Assembly: GCF_002968635.1 (NCBI RefSeq)
Contig: NZ_PVBN01000017.1
Span: 1 to 64,000 of the forward strand
Length of the DNA stretch: 64,000 nucleotides
Direction of reading: 5' to 3'
Source: Neorhizobium alkalisoli
Lineage (GTDB): Bacteria > Pseudomonadota > Alphaproteobacteria > Rhizobiales > Rhizobiaceae
In this document: one piece after another, positions 18,491 through 27,626 of the stretch
How the letters are laid out: every line of letters begins with the position of its first letter
Numbering within the stretch: position 1 is the stretch's first letter
Program-made: the position numbers and the translations under genes
The notes under the pieces: generated by a model
Told to the model about the DNA's origin: nothing
What the model saw: the letters and a program-made list of their open reading frames with translations, nothing else
Databases searched by the model: none

Positions 18491-19234
18491 ATGATCCTAT
18501 TTCCCGCAATCGACCTCAAAGACGGCCAGTGCGTTCGCCTGAAGCTCGGCGACATGGCGCAGGCCACCGTCTATAATCCCGATCCTGCAGCACAGGCGAA
18601 AGCCTTTGAAGACCAGGGCTTCGAATGGCTGCATGTGGTCGATCTCAACGGTGCCTTCGCCGGAGAGAGCGTCAATGGTGCCGCCATCGACGCGATCCTG
18701 AAGGCGACGAAGAACCCCGTCCAGCTCGGCGGCGGTATCCGGACTCTCGATCATATCGAAGCCTGGCTTTCGCGCGGTCTCGCCCGCGTCATCCTCGGCA
18801 CCGTCGCGGTGCGCGACCCGGCGCTGGTGATCGAGGCCTGCAAGAAGTTTCCTGGCAAAGTCGCCGTCGGCATCGATGCCAAGGGCGGCAAGGTGGCCGT
18901 CGAGGGCTGGGCCGAGGCTTCGGAACTCGGCGTCATCGAACTTGCCCGGAAATTCGAAGGGGCCGGCGTCTCCGCCATTATCTATACGGACATCGACCGC
19001 GACGGTATCCTGACCGGTATCAATTGGTCTTCGACCTTGGAGCTTGCGAATGCCGTTTCCATCCCGGTGATTGCGTCCGGCGGACTTGCCTCCCTCGACG
19101 ATATCAGCCGCATGCTGGAGCCGGACGCCGCACGGCTCGAAGGGGCGATTTCCGGCCGTGCGCTTTACGACGGCCGTATTGACCCGGGGCAGGCATTGGC
19201 GCTGATCCGCGCCAAGAAAGGACGTGCCGCATGA
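18491..19234 (+). CDS. hisA: Phosphoribosylformimino-AICAR-P isomerase
   Basis: 247-residue (beta/alpha)8 barrel catalysing the Amadori isomerisation in histidine synthesis. D8 (FPAIDLKDGQCVRL) is the catalytic base; the phosphate-binding halves are QLGGGIR and VIASGGLASLDD. AGGA lies 10 nt upstream of the ATG. The stop overlaps hisF in an ATGA. Confidence 0.97.
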   Translation: MILFPAIDLKDGQCVRLKLGDMAQATVYNPDPAAQAKAFEDQGFEWLHVVDLNGAFAGESVNGAAIDAILKATKNPVQLGGGIRTLDHIEAWLSRGLARVILGTVAVRDPALVIEACKKFPGKVAVGIDAKGGKVAVEGWAEASELGVIELARKFEGAGVSAIIYTDIDRDGILTGINWSSTLELANAVSIPVIASGGLASLDDISRMLEPDAARLEGAISGRALYDGRIDPGQALALIRAKKGRAA

Positions 19235-20007
19235 CTTTGAAGGCCCGCGTTATTCCCTGTCTGGATGTGAAGGACGGCCGCGTCGTGAAAGGCGTGAACT
19301 TCGTCGACCTCATCGATGCCGGCGATCCGGTGGAAGCCGCAAAAGCTTACGATGCTGCCGGCGCCGACGAATTGTGCTTCCTCGACATTACCGCCTCGTC
19401 GGACAATCGCGACACGATCTTCGACGTGGTTGCCCGCACGGCGGAGCATTGTTTCATGCCGCTCACCGTCGGCGGCGGCGTGCGTACCACTGCCGACATC
19501 CGCAAATTGCTGCTGGCGGGTGCCGACAAGGTCTCGATCAATTCGGCAGCGGTCAACAACCCGGATTTCGTGGCCGAGGCCGCCGACAAGTTCGGAAACC
19601 AGTGCATCGTCGTCTCGATCGACGCCAAGAAGGTCTCTGGGGCCGGTGAAACCGACCGGTGGGAAATATTCACCCATGGCGGACGCAATCCGACGGGCAT
19701 CGATGCGGTCGAATTCGCGATCAAGATGGTGGAGCGAGGTGCTGGCGAGCTCCTCGTCACGTCCATGGACCGCGACGGCACGAAAAGTGGCTACGACCTT
19801 CGGCTGACACGCACAATTGCCGACAGTGTCCGGGCCCCCGTCGTCGCCTCCGGCGGCGTCGGCAATCTCGACGATATGGTCGCAGGCATCAAGGAAGGCC
19901 ACGCCACTGCCGTGCTCGCCGCATCGATTTTCCATTTCGGTACCTATACGGTTGGTCAGGCTAAGCATTATATGGCTGAGCACGGCGTTGCGATGCGGCT
20001 CGACTGA
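19231..20007 (+). CDS. hisF: Imidazole glycerol phosphate synthase, cyclase subunit
   Basis: 258-residue barrel partner of HisH. D12 (RVIPCLDVKDGRV) and the second catalytic Asp in VVSIDAKKV are present, with phosphate sites TVGGGVR and VASGGVGNLDD. It forms imidazole glycerol phosphate and AICAR from PRFAR and ammonia. The 4-nt overlap with hisA suggests coupled translation. Confidence 0.97.
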   Translation: MTLKARVIPCLDVKDGRVVKGVNFVDLIDAGDPVEAAKAYDAAGADELCFLDITASSDNRDTIFDVVARTAEHCFMPLTVGGGVRTTADIRKLLLAGADKVSINSAAVNNPDFVAEAADKFGNQCIVVSIDAKKVSGAGETDRWEIFTHGGRNPTGIDAVEFAIKMVERGAGELLVTSMDRDGTKSGYDLRLTRTIADSVRAPVVASGGVGNLDDMVAGIKEGHATAVLAASIFHFGTYTVGQAKHYMAEHGVAMRLD

Positions 20008-20021
20008 CCGGGAGAGACAGT

Positions 20022-20345
20022 GTGAGTGAATTTTCCCTGAGCGACCTGGAAAGGATCGTGGCGCAGCGCGCCAAGGCCTCGCCTGATGAATCGTGGACGG
20101 CGAAGCTCGTGGCCGCCGGGCAGACGAAGGCAGCCAAGAAGCTTGGCGAAGAGGCCGTCGAGACAGTCATTGCCGCAGTCTCCCAGAATCGGAAGGATCT
20201 GGTGGGTGAAAGCGCAGACCTCCTCTATCACCTGATGGTCGTATTGAATATTGCCGGCATCCCGCTACAGGATATCCTGGAAGAACTCCAACGGCGGACC
20301 GGTCAATCCGGCCTCCGGGAAAAGGCGGGCCGGCCGACATCATGA
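20022..20345 (+). CDS. hisE: Phosphoribosyl-ATP pyrophosphatase
   Basis: 107 residues, stand-alone HisE (in many bacteria it is fused to HisI). Motifs KLVAAGQTKAAKKLGEEAVETVIAA and ESADLLYHLMV provide the MazG-like EExxE metal site. GTG start behind GGGAG. The stop overlaps the coaA start in an ATGA. Confidence 0.95.
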   Translation: MSEFSLSDLERIVAQRAKASPDESWTAKLVAAGQTKAAKKLGEEAVETVIAAVSQNRKDLVGESADLLYHLMVVLNIAGIPLQDILEELQRRTGQSGLREKAGRPTS

Positions 20346-21331
20346 ATATAGCACCTCAATCCGCCGAAACGTCCGAGACGGACCCGATTGTTGAATACTA
20401 CTCGCCTTATCATCGGTTTACGGCCGAGGAATGGGCGAGGTTCCGCGCCGATACGCCTCTGACGCTGAAGGCAGACGAGGTAAGCCGGCTTCGATCCCTC
20501 GACGACCCGATCGATCTCGACGAGGTGCGGCGGATCTATCTCTCGCTCTCGCGCCTGCTGTCCTCGCATGTCGAAGCTTCTCAGCTTCTATTCCAGCAGA
20601 GGAACCGCTTCCTCAGCCTCTCGGACGTTGCTAAGACCCCCTTCATCATCGGGATTGCCGGATCGGTGGCCGTCGGCAAATCAACGACAGCGCGTATCCT
20701 TCAGGAATTGCTCGCTCGCTGGCCGTCGAGCCCGAAGGTGGACCTGATCACCACGGACGGTTTCCTTCACCCCAACGCCGTGCTCCAGCGCGAAAACCTG
20801 ATGGAGCGGAAGGGTTTTCCGGAAAGCTATGACGTAGGCGCCATCCTGCGCTTTCTCTCGGCCATCAAGGCAGGCGAACCAAACGTCAAGGCGCCGCGCT
20901 ATTCGCATCTCACCTATGACGTGTTGCCGAACGAATTCACGCTGGTCGACCGGCCGGACATATTGATCTTTGAAGGCATCAATGTGCTGCAGTCGCGAGC
21001 GCTGCCGGCCGATGGAAAGATCGTGCCGATCGTTTCGGACTTTTTCGATTTCTCGATCTATATCGATGCGGACGAGGAGCAGATCCACACTTGGTATGTC
21101 CAGCGCTTCATGAAACTGCGCCAGACCGCCTTTCGCGATCCGACTTCCTTCTTCAAGAAATACGCCGCCATCGATGCGGATGCGGCACGCGCCGTCGCCG
21201 AGGGGCTTTGGGAAAACATCAATCTCAAGAACTTGAGGCAGAACATCGTGCCGACGCGGCCTCGCGCCGACCTCATCCTGCGCAAGGGCCGCAATCACCT
21301 CGTGGAAACGGTGTCGCTCCGCAAATTATAG
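20342..21331 (+). CDS. coaA: Pantothenate kinase type I
   Basis: 329 residues, first enzyme of coenzyme A synthesis, regulated in this family by CoA feedback. P-loop GSVAVGKST at 107-115. Family motifs LITTDGFLHPN, RKGFPESYD and IFEGINVLQ are all present. It is the last gene of the his cluster and overlaps hisE by 4 nt, so pantothenate phosphorylation is transcriptionally tied to histidine synthesis. The convergent alkB stop lies 30 nt away, with a CGATGG/CCATCG dyad between. Confidence 0.97.
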   Translation: MNIAPQSAETSETDPIVEYYSPYHRFTAEEWARFRADTPLTLKADEVSRLRSLDDPIDLDEVRRIYLSLSRLLSSHVEASQLLFQQRNRFLSLSDVAKTPFIIGIAGSVAVGKSTTARILQELLARWPSSPKVDLITTDGFLHPNAVLQRENLMERKGFPESYDVGAILRFLSAIKAGEPNVKAPRYSHLTYDVLPNEFTLVDRPDILIFEGINVLQSRALPADGKIVPIVSDFFDFSIYIDADEEQIHTWYVQRFMKLRQTAFRDPTSFFKKYAAIDADAARAVAEGLWENINLKNLRQNIVPTRPRADLILRKGRNHLVETVSLRKL

Positions 21332-21361
21332 CCGATGGATCGGCGGCCATCGACAACGGCC

Positions 21362-21973
21362 TCAGACGTTGACCCGGCGAAGCGTCAGATTGATCCTGCC
21401 GCCGCTCTTCAAGAGGGTCGAAGTGTCGGGATAGATGCGATCGACGCCGTGAAAGGCCAACCGCCCTTCCCCGCCGAGGACGACGATGTCGCCGCTTGCC
21501 AGCCGGAAGGAACGTGTCGGGTCCTTGCGGTTCAAGCCGCCCACCCGGAACAGGCAGCTGTTGCCAAGTGAGATCGAAAGAACCGGCGCCGCCAGATCGG
21601 TCTCGTCCCTATCCTGATGCAACCCCATCCTGGCCTCGTCCGAATAGAAGTTGACGAGACAAGCTTCCGGTGGCTTCGGATAGTCAGCGAGCCGCTCCCA
21701 CAGATCGATCAATTCCTTCGGCATGGCGGGCCACGGCTTACCCGTTACCGGATGAAACGGTTGATACCGATAGCCTCTATCCTTGTCGGTCACCCAGCCC
21801 AGCGAGCCGCAATTGGTCATGCGCACGGACATGGGTTTTCCGGTACCGGGCATTTCCGGCACATAGAGCGGCGCTTCCATTACAATGGCTCTGATCGCTT
21901 CGACCAGGCACTCCTGCGCTGGGCGGTCCAGGTAGTCCGGCAGGTGGCGGATACCGTTGGATAACGTTGCCAA
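21362..21973 (-). CDS. alkB: AlkB-type DNA/RNA dealkylase
   Basis: 203-residue 2-oxoglutarate/Fe(II) dioxygenase. The iron ligands are in HQDRDE (HxD) and FHGVDRIY, and the 2-oxoglutarate arginines in RINLTLRRV near the C-terminus. It oxidatively removes methyl groups from 1-methyladenine and 3-methylcytosine. TTG start with GGAG about 7 nt upstream. The gene begins 1 nt after the arfB stop, so the two form an operon. Confidence 0.94.
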   Translation of the reverse strand: MATLSNGIRHLPDYLDRPAQECLVEAIRAIVMEAPLYVPEMPGTGKPMSVRMTNCGSLGWVTDKDRGYRYQPFHPVTGKPWPAMPKELIDLWERLADYPKPPEACLVNFYSDEARMGLHQDRDETDLAAPVLSISLGNSCLFRVGGLNRKDPTRSFRLASGDIVVLGGEGRLAFHGVDRIYPDTSTLLKSGGRINLTLRRVNV

Positions 21974-21974
21974 G

Positions 21975-22409
21975 TCAATCTCCGTTCGGGCGGCCCCGCA
22001 TTTTCTTCACTTCCGAACGTCCGGACTTTTCCTTCAGCCGGCGCTCGACCGAACCTTTGGTGGGTTTGGTGGCCTTCCTTGGCGGCGGCGGCGGCTTGGC
22101 GGCCTCGAGGATCATTTCCTTCAGGCGCTCACGCGCCTCTTCGCGATTGCGCTCCTGGCTGCGGGAGCGGCTTGCTTCTATCATCAGCACGCCGTCCTTC
22201 GACACCCGTTTCCCGGCAAGCTTGAGGGCATTTGCCTTTATGCGCTCAGGTAGCGACGGAGAACTGGCGATATCGAAGAAAAGCTGAACGGCTGTGGAGA
22301 CCTTGTTGACGTTCTGACCACCCGGCCCGCCCGCAAGCACGAACTGCTCGGTGAGCTCCCATCCGGCGATGGTAATGCGGCTGTTGATGACGAGGGGATT
22401 GCTGGCCAT
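21975..22409 (-). CDS. arfB: Ribosome-rescue hydrolase ArfB
   Basis: 144 residues. The GGQ loop (GGPGGQNVNKVSTAV, GGQ at 30-32) hydrolyses peptidyl-tRNA on stalled ribosomes, and the basic C-terminal tail (KATKPTKGSVERRLKEKSGRS) is the type that inserts into the mRNA channel. Length and tail fit ArfB/YaeJ rather than a full release factor. A proline run (KPPPPPRK) precedes the tail. Confidence 0.93.
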   Translation of the reverse strand: MASNPLVINSRITIAGWELTEQFVLAGGPGGQNVNKVSTAVQLFFDIASSPSLPERIKANALKLAGKRVSKDGVLMIEASRSRSQERNREEARERLKEMILEAAKPPPPPRKATKPTKGSVERRLKEKSGRSEVKKMRGRPNGD

Positions 22410-22455
22410 GATCGACTGGTCTTTGTGTTTGGCCGCATCTTTCCCACAAAGCCGG

Positions 22456-22490
22456 CAAAAAGAAAACCGCCAGCTGAGCAGCCGGCGGTT
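22456..22490 (-). terminator. Intrinsic terminator of pckA
   Basis: Stem AACCGCC / GGCGGTT (22465-22471, 22484-22490) with inner pairing GCT/AGC, followed on the minus strand by TTTTCTTTTT. Starts about 23 nt past the pckA stop. Its upstream arm touches a degenerate parS-like site. Confidence 0.85.
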
Positions 22491-22502
22491 CCACGTGAAT
22501 CA
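22487..22502. other. Degenerate parS-like site
   Basis: GGTTCCACGTGAATCA has two differences from the TGTTTCACGTGAATCA form found near the origin. It lies between the pckA stop and the terminator loop, about 40 kb from oriC. ParB binding is doubtful. Confidence 0.35.
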
Positions 22503-22512
22503 TGTTTGGGTT

Positions 22513-24123
22513 TTATTCCGCTGCCACAAGAAGTGCGGGGGCCGCGTCGCGCACTTTCCTGTCGACATGATCTTCGAATTTCTCGAAGTTCGAAATAAAC
22601 ATCGAAACCAGCTTCTGCGCCTGAGCATCGTAAGCGATGCCGTCGGCCCAGGTCGAGCGCGGGTCCAGAATGGAATTGTCGAGACCCTCGACGGCAACCG
22701 GTACCGCAAACCCGAAATTCGGGTCCGTACGGAACTCAACGCCATTGAGGCTGCCGTTGAGGGCGGCGGTCAACAGGGCCCGGGTTGCCTTGATCGGCAT
22801 ACGGCGACCGACGCCGTAGGCGCCGCCCGTCCAGCCGGTATTGACCAGCCAGCAATTGACACCGTGGCGGGCGATCAGGTCCTTGAGCAGATTGCCGTAC
22901 TCGGCCGGATGGCGCGGCATGAAGGGTGCGCCGAAGCAGGTCGAGAAGGTGGCCTCAGGCTCGGTCACGCCCTTTTCCGTACCGGCAACCTTGGCGGTGT
23001 AGCCGGAAAGGAAGTGATACATAGCCTGTTCCGGCGTCAGCTTGGCGATCGGCGGCATGACCCCGAAGGCGTCGGCCGTCAGCATGATGATCGTCTTCGG
23101 ATGCGGCGCAAGGCCGGTTTCCGATGCATTGGGGATGAAATGCAGCGGATAGGCGCTGCGGGTGTTTTCGGTCAGCGAGCTGTCGTCGAAGTCGGGCACG
23201 CGGTTTTCGTCGAGCACGACATTCTCGAGCACGGTGCCGAACCGGCGGGTCGCGGCATAGATTTCTGGTTCCGCTTCGGCAGAAAGCCTGATCGCCTTGG
23301 CATAGCAACCGCCTTCGAAATTGAAGACGCCGGTCTCGCCCCAGCCATGCTCGTCGTCGCCGATGAGGGTGCGGCTGGGATCGGCCGAAAGTGTGGTCTT
23401 GCCGGTGCCCGAAAGGCCGAAGAAGACGGCGGTATCGTCATCCGAACCGACATTTGCCGAGCAGTGCATCGGCATGACGCCCTTGGCCGGCAGCAGATAG
23501 TTCAGCACGGAGAAGACAGACTTCTTGTTCTCGCCTGCATAGGACGTGCCGCCGATCAGGACGAGGCCATTGGTCAGGTCGCACGCGATTACCGTTTCCG
23601 TGCGGCAGCCGTGGCGGGCCGGATCGGCGCGGAAGCTCGGCAGGTTGATGATGGTCAGCTTCTGCACGAAGTTTTCGAGAGAAGCCCGGCTCGGCCGGAT
23701 CAGCAGATTGCGGATGAACAGCGCATGCCAGGCAAGTTCGGTGATCATGCGGGTCGGAAGCGCGTTTTCCGGATCGGCGCCGCCGATCAGATCCTGCACA
23801 TAAAGAGCCTTGCCGGCGGCATGCGCGAGCATATCCTTGCGCAGGACCTCGAAGTGCTCGGGCGACATCGGCTTGTTATTGTCCCACCAGATCTGGTCTT
23901 CGGTCTTGCTGTCCCGGACGATGAATTTATCCTTGGGAGACCGGCCAGTGTGCTGTCCCGTGATGGCCCTCAACGCGCCGTCGGCCGTCAGATCGGCTTC
24001 ACCGCGGCGAATGGCTTCTTCGTAAAGCTCGACTTCGGACAAGTTATAATTGACACGCGATACATCGCCGAAACCGATCGCCGCCAACCCGTTGGACGGG
24101 TTGTGAAGTCCAAACTCCTCCAT
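22513..24123 (-). CDS. pckA: Phosphoenolpyruvate carboxykinase (ATP)
   Basis: 536 residues, the usual rhizobial length. It converts oxaloacetate to PEP, the entry step of gluconeogenesis on C4-dicarboxylates. Visible motifs: GLSGTGKTTLS (kinase P-loop), GDDEHGWG (metal site), the TGRSPKDKFIV substrate loop and NTGWTGGAYGVG. The ATG at 24123 has GGAAGGA 8 nt upstream. It is divergent from chvI across an A/T-rich intergenic region with two dyads. Regulation by carbon source is known for rhizobial pckA; the operator here is unproven. Confidence 0.97.
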   Translation of the reverse strand: MEEFGLHNPSNGLAAIGFGDVSRVNYNLSEVELYEEAIRRGEADLTADGALRAITGQHTGRSPKDKFIVRDSKTEDQIWWDNNKPMSPEHFEVLRKDMLAHAAGKALYVQDLIGGADPENALPTRMITELAWHALFIRNLLIRPSRASLENFVQKLTIINLPSFRADPARHGCRTETVIACDLTNGLVLIGGTSYAGENKKSVFSVLNYLLPAKGVMPMHCSANVGSDDDTAVFFGLSGTGKTTLSADPSRTLIGDDEHGWGETGVFNFEGGCYAKAIRLSAEAEPEIYAATRRFGTVLENVVLDENRVPDFDDSSLTENTRSAYPLHFIPNASETGLAPHPKTIIMLTADAFGVMPPIAKLTPEQAMYHFLSGYTAKVAGTEKGVTEPEATFSTCFGAPFMPRHPAEYGNLLKDLIARHGVNCWLVNTGWTGGAYGVGRRMPIKATRALLTAALNGSLNGVEFRTDPNFGFAVPVAVEGLDNSILDPRSTWADGIAYDAQAQKLVSMFISNFEKFEDHVDRKVRDAAPALLVAAE

Positions 24124-24450
24124 GCGCGCATTCCTTCCGCTTTTAGTTGAACGTGGCGCAAAATTAATGAGGGAATCCGAAAAGGGCAAGTGGCCTTTTG
24201 GAAATTGTTTAGTAATATCAATTAATTAATCGATTTAAAAAAATTTATTCCTCTTTAAATCGGTTTAATAATGGTTTTAATCCCGCTTTATGGGCGCATA
24301 AAATTGCGGGTCCAATCCTTGGATTGTAAGCCGCCCCTTTATCTTTGCCACAATTTGTTCCACCTTTATACTCAAGAAGCGCGTCGGCTGAAGCGCCCGG
24401 GCTGGGGCGATTCCGGGAGATGCGTATAAATGGTGACGGAGACGGAGAGC
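24124..24450. promoter_or_regulatory. A/T-rich divergent pckA-chvI control region
   Basis: 327-bp gap, much more A/T-rich than its surroundings in 24200-24350. It contains a perfect 9-bp inverted repeat, CGATTTAAA (24231-24239) and TTTAAATCG (24254-24262). A second dyad is CCCGC-TTTATG (24282-24292) with CATAAA-(ATT)-GCGGG (24297-24310). Either could be an operator or a transcript hairpin. A clear sigma-70 -35/-10 pair is not evident for either gene. Confidence 0.6.
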
Positions 24451-25173
24451 ATGCAGACAATCGCGCTCGTGGACGACGACCGCAATATTCTGACTTCGGT
24501 GTCGATTGCACTGGAAGCGGAAGGATACAAGGTCGAAACCTATACGGACGGCGCCTCTGCGCTCGACGGGCTGATCGCCCGCCCGCCGCAGCTGGCGATC
24601 TTCGATATCAAGATGCCGCGCATGGACGGAATGGAACTGCTGCGGCGACTTCGGCAGAAGTCGGACGTGCCCGTCATCTTCCTGACGTCCAAGGACGAGG
24701 AGATCGACGAGCTGTTCGGGCTGAAGATGGGTGCCGACGATTTCATCACCAAACCGTTCTCGCAACGGCTGCTGGTGGAACGGGTGAAGGCAATCTTGCG
24801 CCGTGCGGGCGCCCGCGAGGCGCAGGCCGTCGGAGGCGGCAAGGTGGCCTCGGACCAGCAGGCTGCGCGTACGCTGGAGCGAGGCCAACTCCTCATGGAT
24901 CAGGAGCGCCACACCTGCACCTGGAAGGGCGAACCGGTGACGCTGACGGTGACCGAGTTCCTGATCCTGCATTCTCTGGCGCAGCGACCAGGCGTGGTGA
25001 AAAGCCGCGACGCGCTGATGGATGCGGCTTATGACGAGCAGGTCTACGTGGACGATCGCACGATCGACAGCCACATCAAGCGGTTGCGCAAGAAATTCAA
25101 GATGGTCGACAACGACTTTGATATGATCGAAACGCTCTACGGCGTAGGTTACCGGTTCCGCGAGGCGGCTTGA
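24451..25173 (+). CDS. chvI: Response regulator ChvI
   Basis: 240-residue OmpR-type regulator. Receiver with D8-D10, phospho-acceptor D52 (AIFDIKMPRMDG) and the conserved K in FITKPFS; winged-helix DNA-binding domain from about 140 (RTIDSHIKRLRKKF, YGVGYRF). With ChvG it controls acid response, exopolysaccharide, motility and envelope genes, and is essential for virulence or symbiosis in relatives. The start was set at the ATG giving MQTIALVDDDRN, as in Agrobacterium ChvI; an in-frame ATG at 24430 with GGGAG farther upstream is an alternative. Confidence 0.96.
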   Translation: MQTIALVDDDRNILTSVSIALEAEGYKVETYTDGASALDGLIARPPQLAIFDIKMPRMDGMELLRRLRQKSDVPVIFLTSKDEEIDELFGLKMGADDFITKPFSQRLLVERVKAILRRAGAREAQAVGGGKVASDQQAARTLERGQLLMDQERHTCTWKGEPVTLTVTEFLILHSLAQRPGVVKSRDALMDAAYDEQVYVDDRTIDSHIKRLRKKFKMVDNDFDMIETLYGVGYRFREAA

Positions 25174-25249
25174 GACAGGCTCTCTTACGGAAGGTTAACT
25201 TGAGGCCACGGCCGGATCAGAGATAAATTGGTCCGGTGGAAGGACTGCA

Positions 25250-27040
25250 GTGGCAGATCAGACATTCGACAGTGAAATGACCCGAACGGAGAAGGTCGAG
25301 ACACGCCGCGCGCCGCGGCGTTTCTGGTCGAGGCCTTTCACGCTCATCCGTCGGGTGTTCGGCCATGCCGTCTTTTCCAGCCTCACTCGTCGCATCCTGT
25401 TCTTCAATATCGCCGCGACGGTGGTTCTCGTCGCGGGCATTCTCTACCTCAACCAGTTCCGAGAAGGGCTGATCGACGCCCGCGTGGAAAGCCTTCTGAC
25501 CCAGGGCGAGATCATCGCGGGTGCGATATCGGCCTCGGCGTCCGTCGATACCAATTCGATCACCATCGATCCGCAAAAGCTTCTCGAACTCCAGGCCGGC
25601 CAGAGCATAACGCCCGTGCCGAACGACGAGGACCTGGATTTTCCGATCGATCCGGAACGGGTGGCCCCGGTTCTGCGGCGGCTCATTTCGCCGACCCGCA
25701 CACGCGCCCGTATCTTCGACGCCGATGCCAATCTGCTGCTCGACTCCCGCCATCTCTATTCGCGCGGCCAGGTTCTGCGGTTTGACCTGCCCCCGGTCGA
25801 AAACGAGACGCAGACCTGGAGCGAATGGTTCGGAAGCCTTTTCAACCGGCTCCTGCAGCCGGGCAATTTGCCGGTTTATAAGGAAGCGCCAGGCGGCGAC
25901 GGCTCGATCTACCCGGAAGTGATGAATGCTCTGACGGGTGTACGCGGAGCGCTGGTGCGGGTCACCGATCGCGGCGAACTTATCGTCTCCGTCGCAGTGC
26001 CGGTCCAGCGTTTCCGGGCTGTTCTTGGCGTCCTTCTGCTCTCGACCCAGGCAGGCGATATCGACAAGATCGTGCATGCAGAGCGGCTGGCGATCATGCG
26101 GGTCTTCGGCGTCGCGACGCTGGTCAACATCCTATTGTCGCTGCTCCTGTCGTCGACCATCGCCAATCCGCTGCGACGGCTCGCGGCAGCGGCCATCCGC
26201 GTCCGCCGCGGAGCCAAGCAGCGCGAGGAGATCCCGGATTTCGCCTATCGGCAGGACGAGATCGGCAATCTTTCGATTGCGCTGCGCGAAATGACCAACG
26301 CCCTGTATGACCGGATCGACGCCATCGAGAGCTTTGCAGCGGATGTGAGCCACGAACTCAAGAATCCACTTACTTCGCTGCGAAGCGCAGTGGAAACTCT
26401 GCCTCTTGCGAAGTCCGAGGAGTCGAAGCAGCGGCTGACGGAAATCATCTTCCACGATGTGCGCCGGCTCGATCGCCTGATCAGCGACATTTCCGACGCC
26501 TCGCGGCTCGACGCGGAGCTTGCCCGTTCCGATGCCGCCTCGGTCAACATGGAAAACCTGCTCAGCAATCTGGTCGATATTTCGCGTCAGATACGGACCG
26601 GCCGCAAGCCGGTGGAGATCGATCTGACGATGGACAGCAAGGGCGGCAACCGATTGGCCTATCTCGTGAACGGCCACGATCTCCGTCTAGGACAAATCGT
26701 TACCAATCTCATCGAAAATGCCCGTTCCTTCGTACCGGAAAAAGGGGGACGCATTTCGATCCGGCTGTCGCGCATCAAGGACCTGGTCACCATCACCGTC
26801 GACGACAATGGTCCGGGCATCCAGGCGGAAGACATCGACCGCATTTTCGAGCGCTTTTATACGGACCGCCCTGAAGGTGAGAGCTTCGGCCAGAATTCCG
26901 GTCTTGGTCTCTCGATCAGCCGCCAGATCGCGGAAGCCCATGGGGGTACGCTGAAGGCGGAAAACCTGCACGACCCGAAAACCGGCTCCACGTCGGGTGC
27001 GCGGTTCATCCTTTCGCTGCCGGCCGGCGAAACCCAATGA
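25250..27040 (+). CDS. chvG: Sensor histidine kinase ChvG
   Basis: 596 residues. Short cytoplasmic N-terminus, TM1 about 47-67, a periplasmic sensor of about 210 residues, TM2 about 281-305, HAMP, HisKA with H368 in VSHELKNPLTSL, and an ATPase domain with NLIENARSF, DDNGPG and GLGLSIS. Partner of ChvI; in Sinorhizobium the periplasmic inhibitor ExoR binds this kinase. GTG start behind GGAAGGA. The stop overlaps hprK in an ATGA, linking envelope sensing to the PTS genes. Confidence 0.96.
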   Translation: MADQTFDSEMTRTEKVETRRAPRRFWSRPFTLIRRVFGHAVFSSLTRRILFFNIAATVVLVAGILYLNQFREGLIDARVESLLTQGEIIAGAISASASVDTNSITIDPQKLLELQAGQSITPVPNDEDLDFPIDPERVAPVLRRLISPTRTRARIFDADANLLLDSRHLYSRGQVLRFDLPPVENETQTWSEWFGSLFNRLLQPGNLPVYKEAPGGDGSIYPEVMNALTGVRGALVRVTDRGELIVSVAVPVQRFRAVLGVLLLSTQAGDIDKIVHAERLAIMRVFGVATLVNILLSLLLSSTIANPLRRLAAAAIRVRRGAKQREEIPDFAYRQDEIGNLSIALREMTNALYDRIDAIESFAADVSHELKNPLTSLRSAVETLPLAKSEESKQRLTEIIFHDVRRLDRLISDISDASRLDAELARSDAASVNMENLLSNLVDISRQIRTGRKPVEIDLTMDSKGGNRLAYLVNGHDLRLGQIVTNLIENARSFVPEKGGRISIRLSRIKDLVTITVDDNGPGIQAEDIDRIFERFYTDRPEGESFGQNSGLGLSISRQIAEAHGGTLKAENLHDPKTGSTSGARFILSLPAGETQ

Positions 27041-27501
27041 ACGCCGGAGCGCTCAACATTCACGCCACTGCCGTCGTTCTGGGGACGCGGGGGATCTTAT
27101 TCACGGGACCGTCCGGCGCCGGTAAATCCATGCTCGCCTTCGCCTGCATCGCAGCGGCTCGAAGACAGGGTGCCTTTGCGGCTTTGGTGGCCGATGATCA
27201 GGTTTTCATCTCCGGCCACGGTGAACGACTTGTCGCCAGCCGCCCTGACGCGATCGCGGGACTGATCGAACTGCGCGGCAGCGGCATTGCGCAGGTCGAC
27301 AGCATTCCGGCCGCCGTACTCGATCTTACCGTCGCCGTCATCTCGCGGCCGGGAAGCGAGCGGCTTCCACCGGAAAACGAACGCTTCTCCATCGCCGGCC
27401 TTGGTGAGCTTCCGCTGGTCAGGATATGGCAGGGAACGCCCGATCCGCTGGCCATTCTGACGGCATTTGCCCCCAATCTTCACGGTGAAATGCCCTTTTG
27501 A
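27037..27501 (+). CDS. hprK: Minimal HPr kinase/phosphorylase
   Basis: 154 residues, about half the Firmicute length: only the C-terminal kinase domain remains, as known for alphaproteobacterial HprK. Walker A GPSGAGKS at 24-31 and H9 near the start; the HPrK signature region is LIELRGSGI. It phosphorylates HPr on the regulatory serine. The start overlaps chvG by 4 nt; downstream, a 125-nt gap with a GGCTTTAT/ATAAGGCC hairpin (27573-27597) precedes the EIIA gene. Confidence 0.93.
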   Translation: MNAGALNIHATAVVLGTRGILFTGPSGAGKSMLAFACIAAARRQGAFAALVADDQVFISGHGERLVASRPDAIAGLIELRGSGIAQVDSIPAAVLDLTVAVISRPGSERLPPENERFSIAGLGELPLVRIWQGTPDPLAILTAFAPNLHGEMPF

Positions 27502-27626
27502 TTATCCAGCTGCCTGATTTTTTAACTTGAACTTCGAATCTACATGGAGAAGATGGCTTCCCACCGCTGGACGGCTTTATTGCGATGCGATAAGGCCGCA
27601 AGTTTCCATAGCAGGGGGCAGTTTTC

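Noticed and set aside
22351..24150. 599-codon open frame antisense to pckA
   Set aside because: Shadow frame crossing the pckA terminator; no family features.
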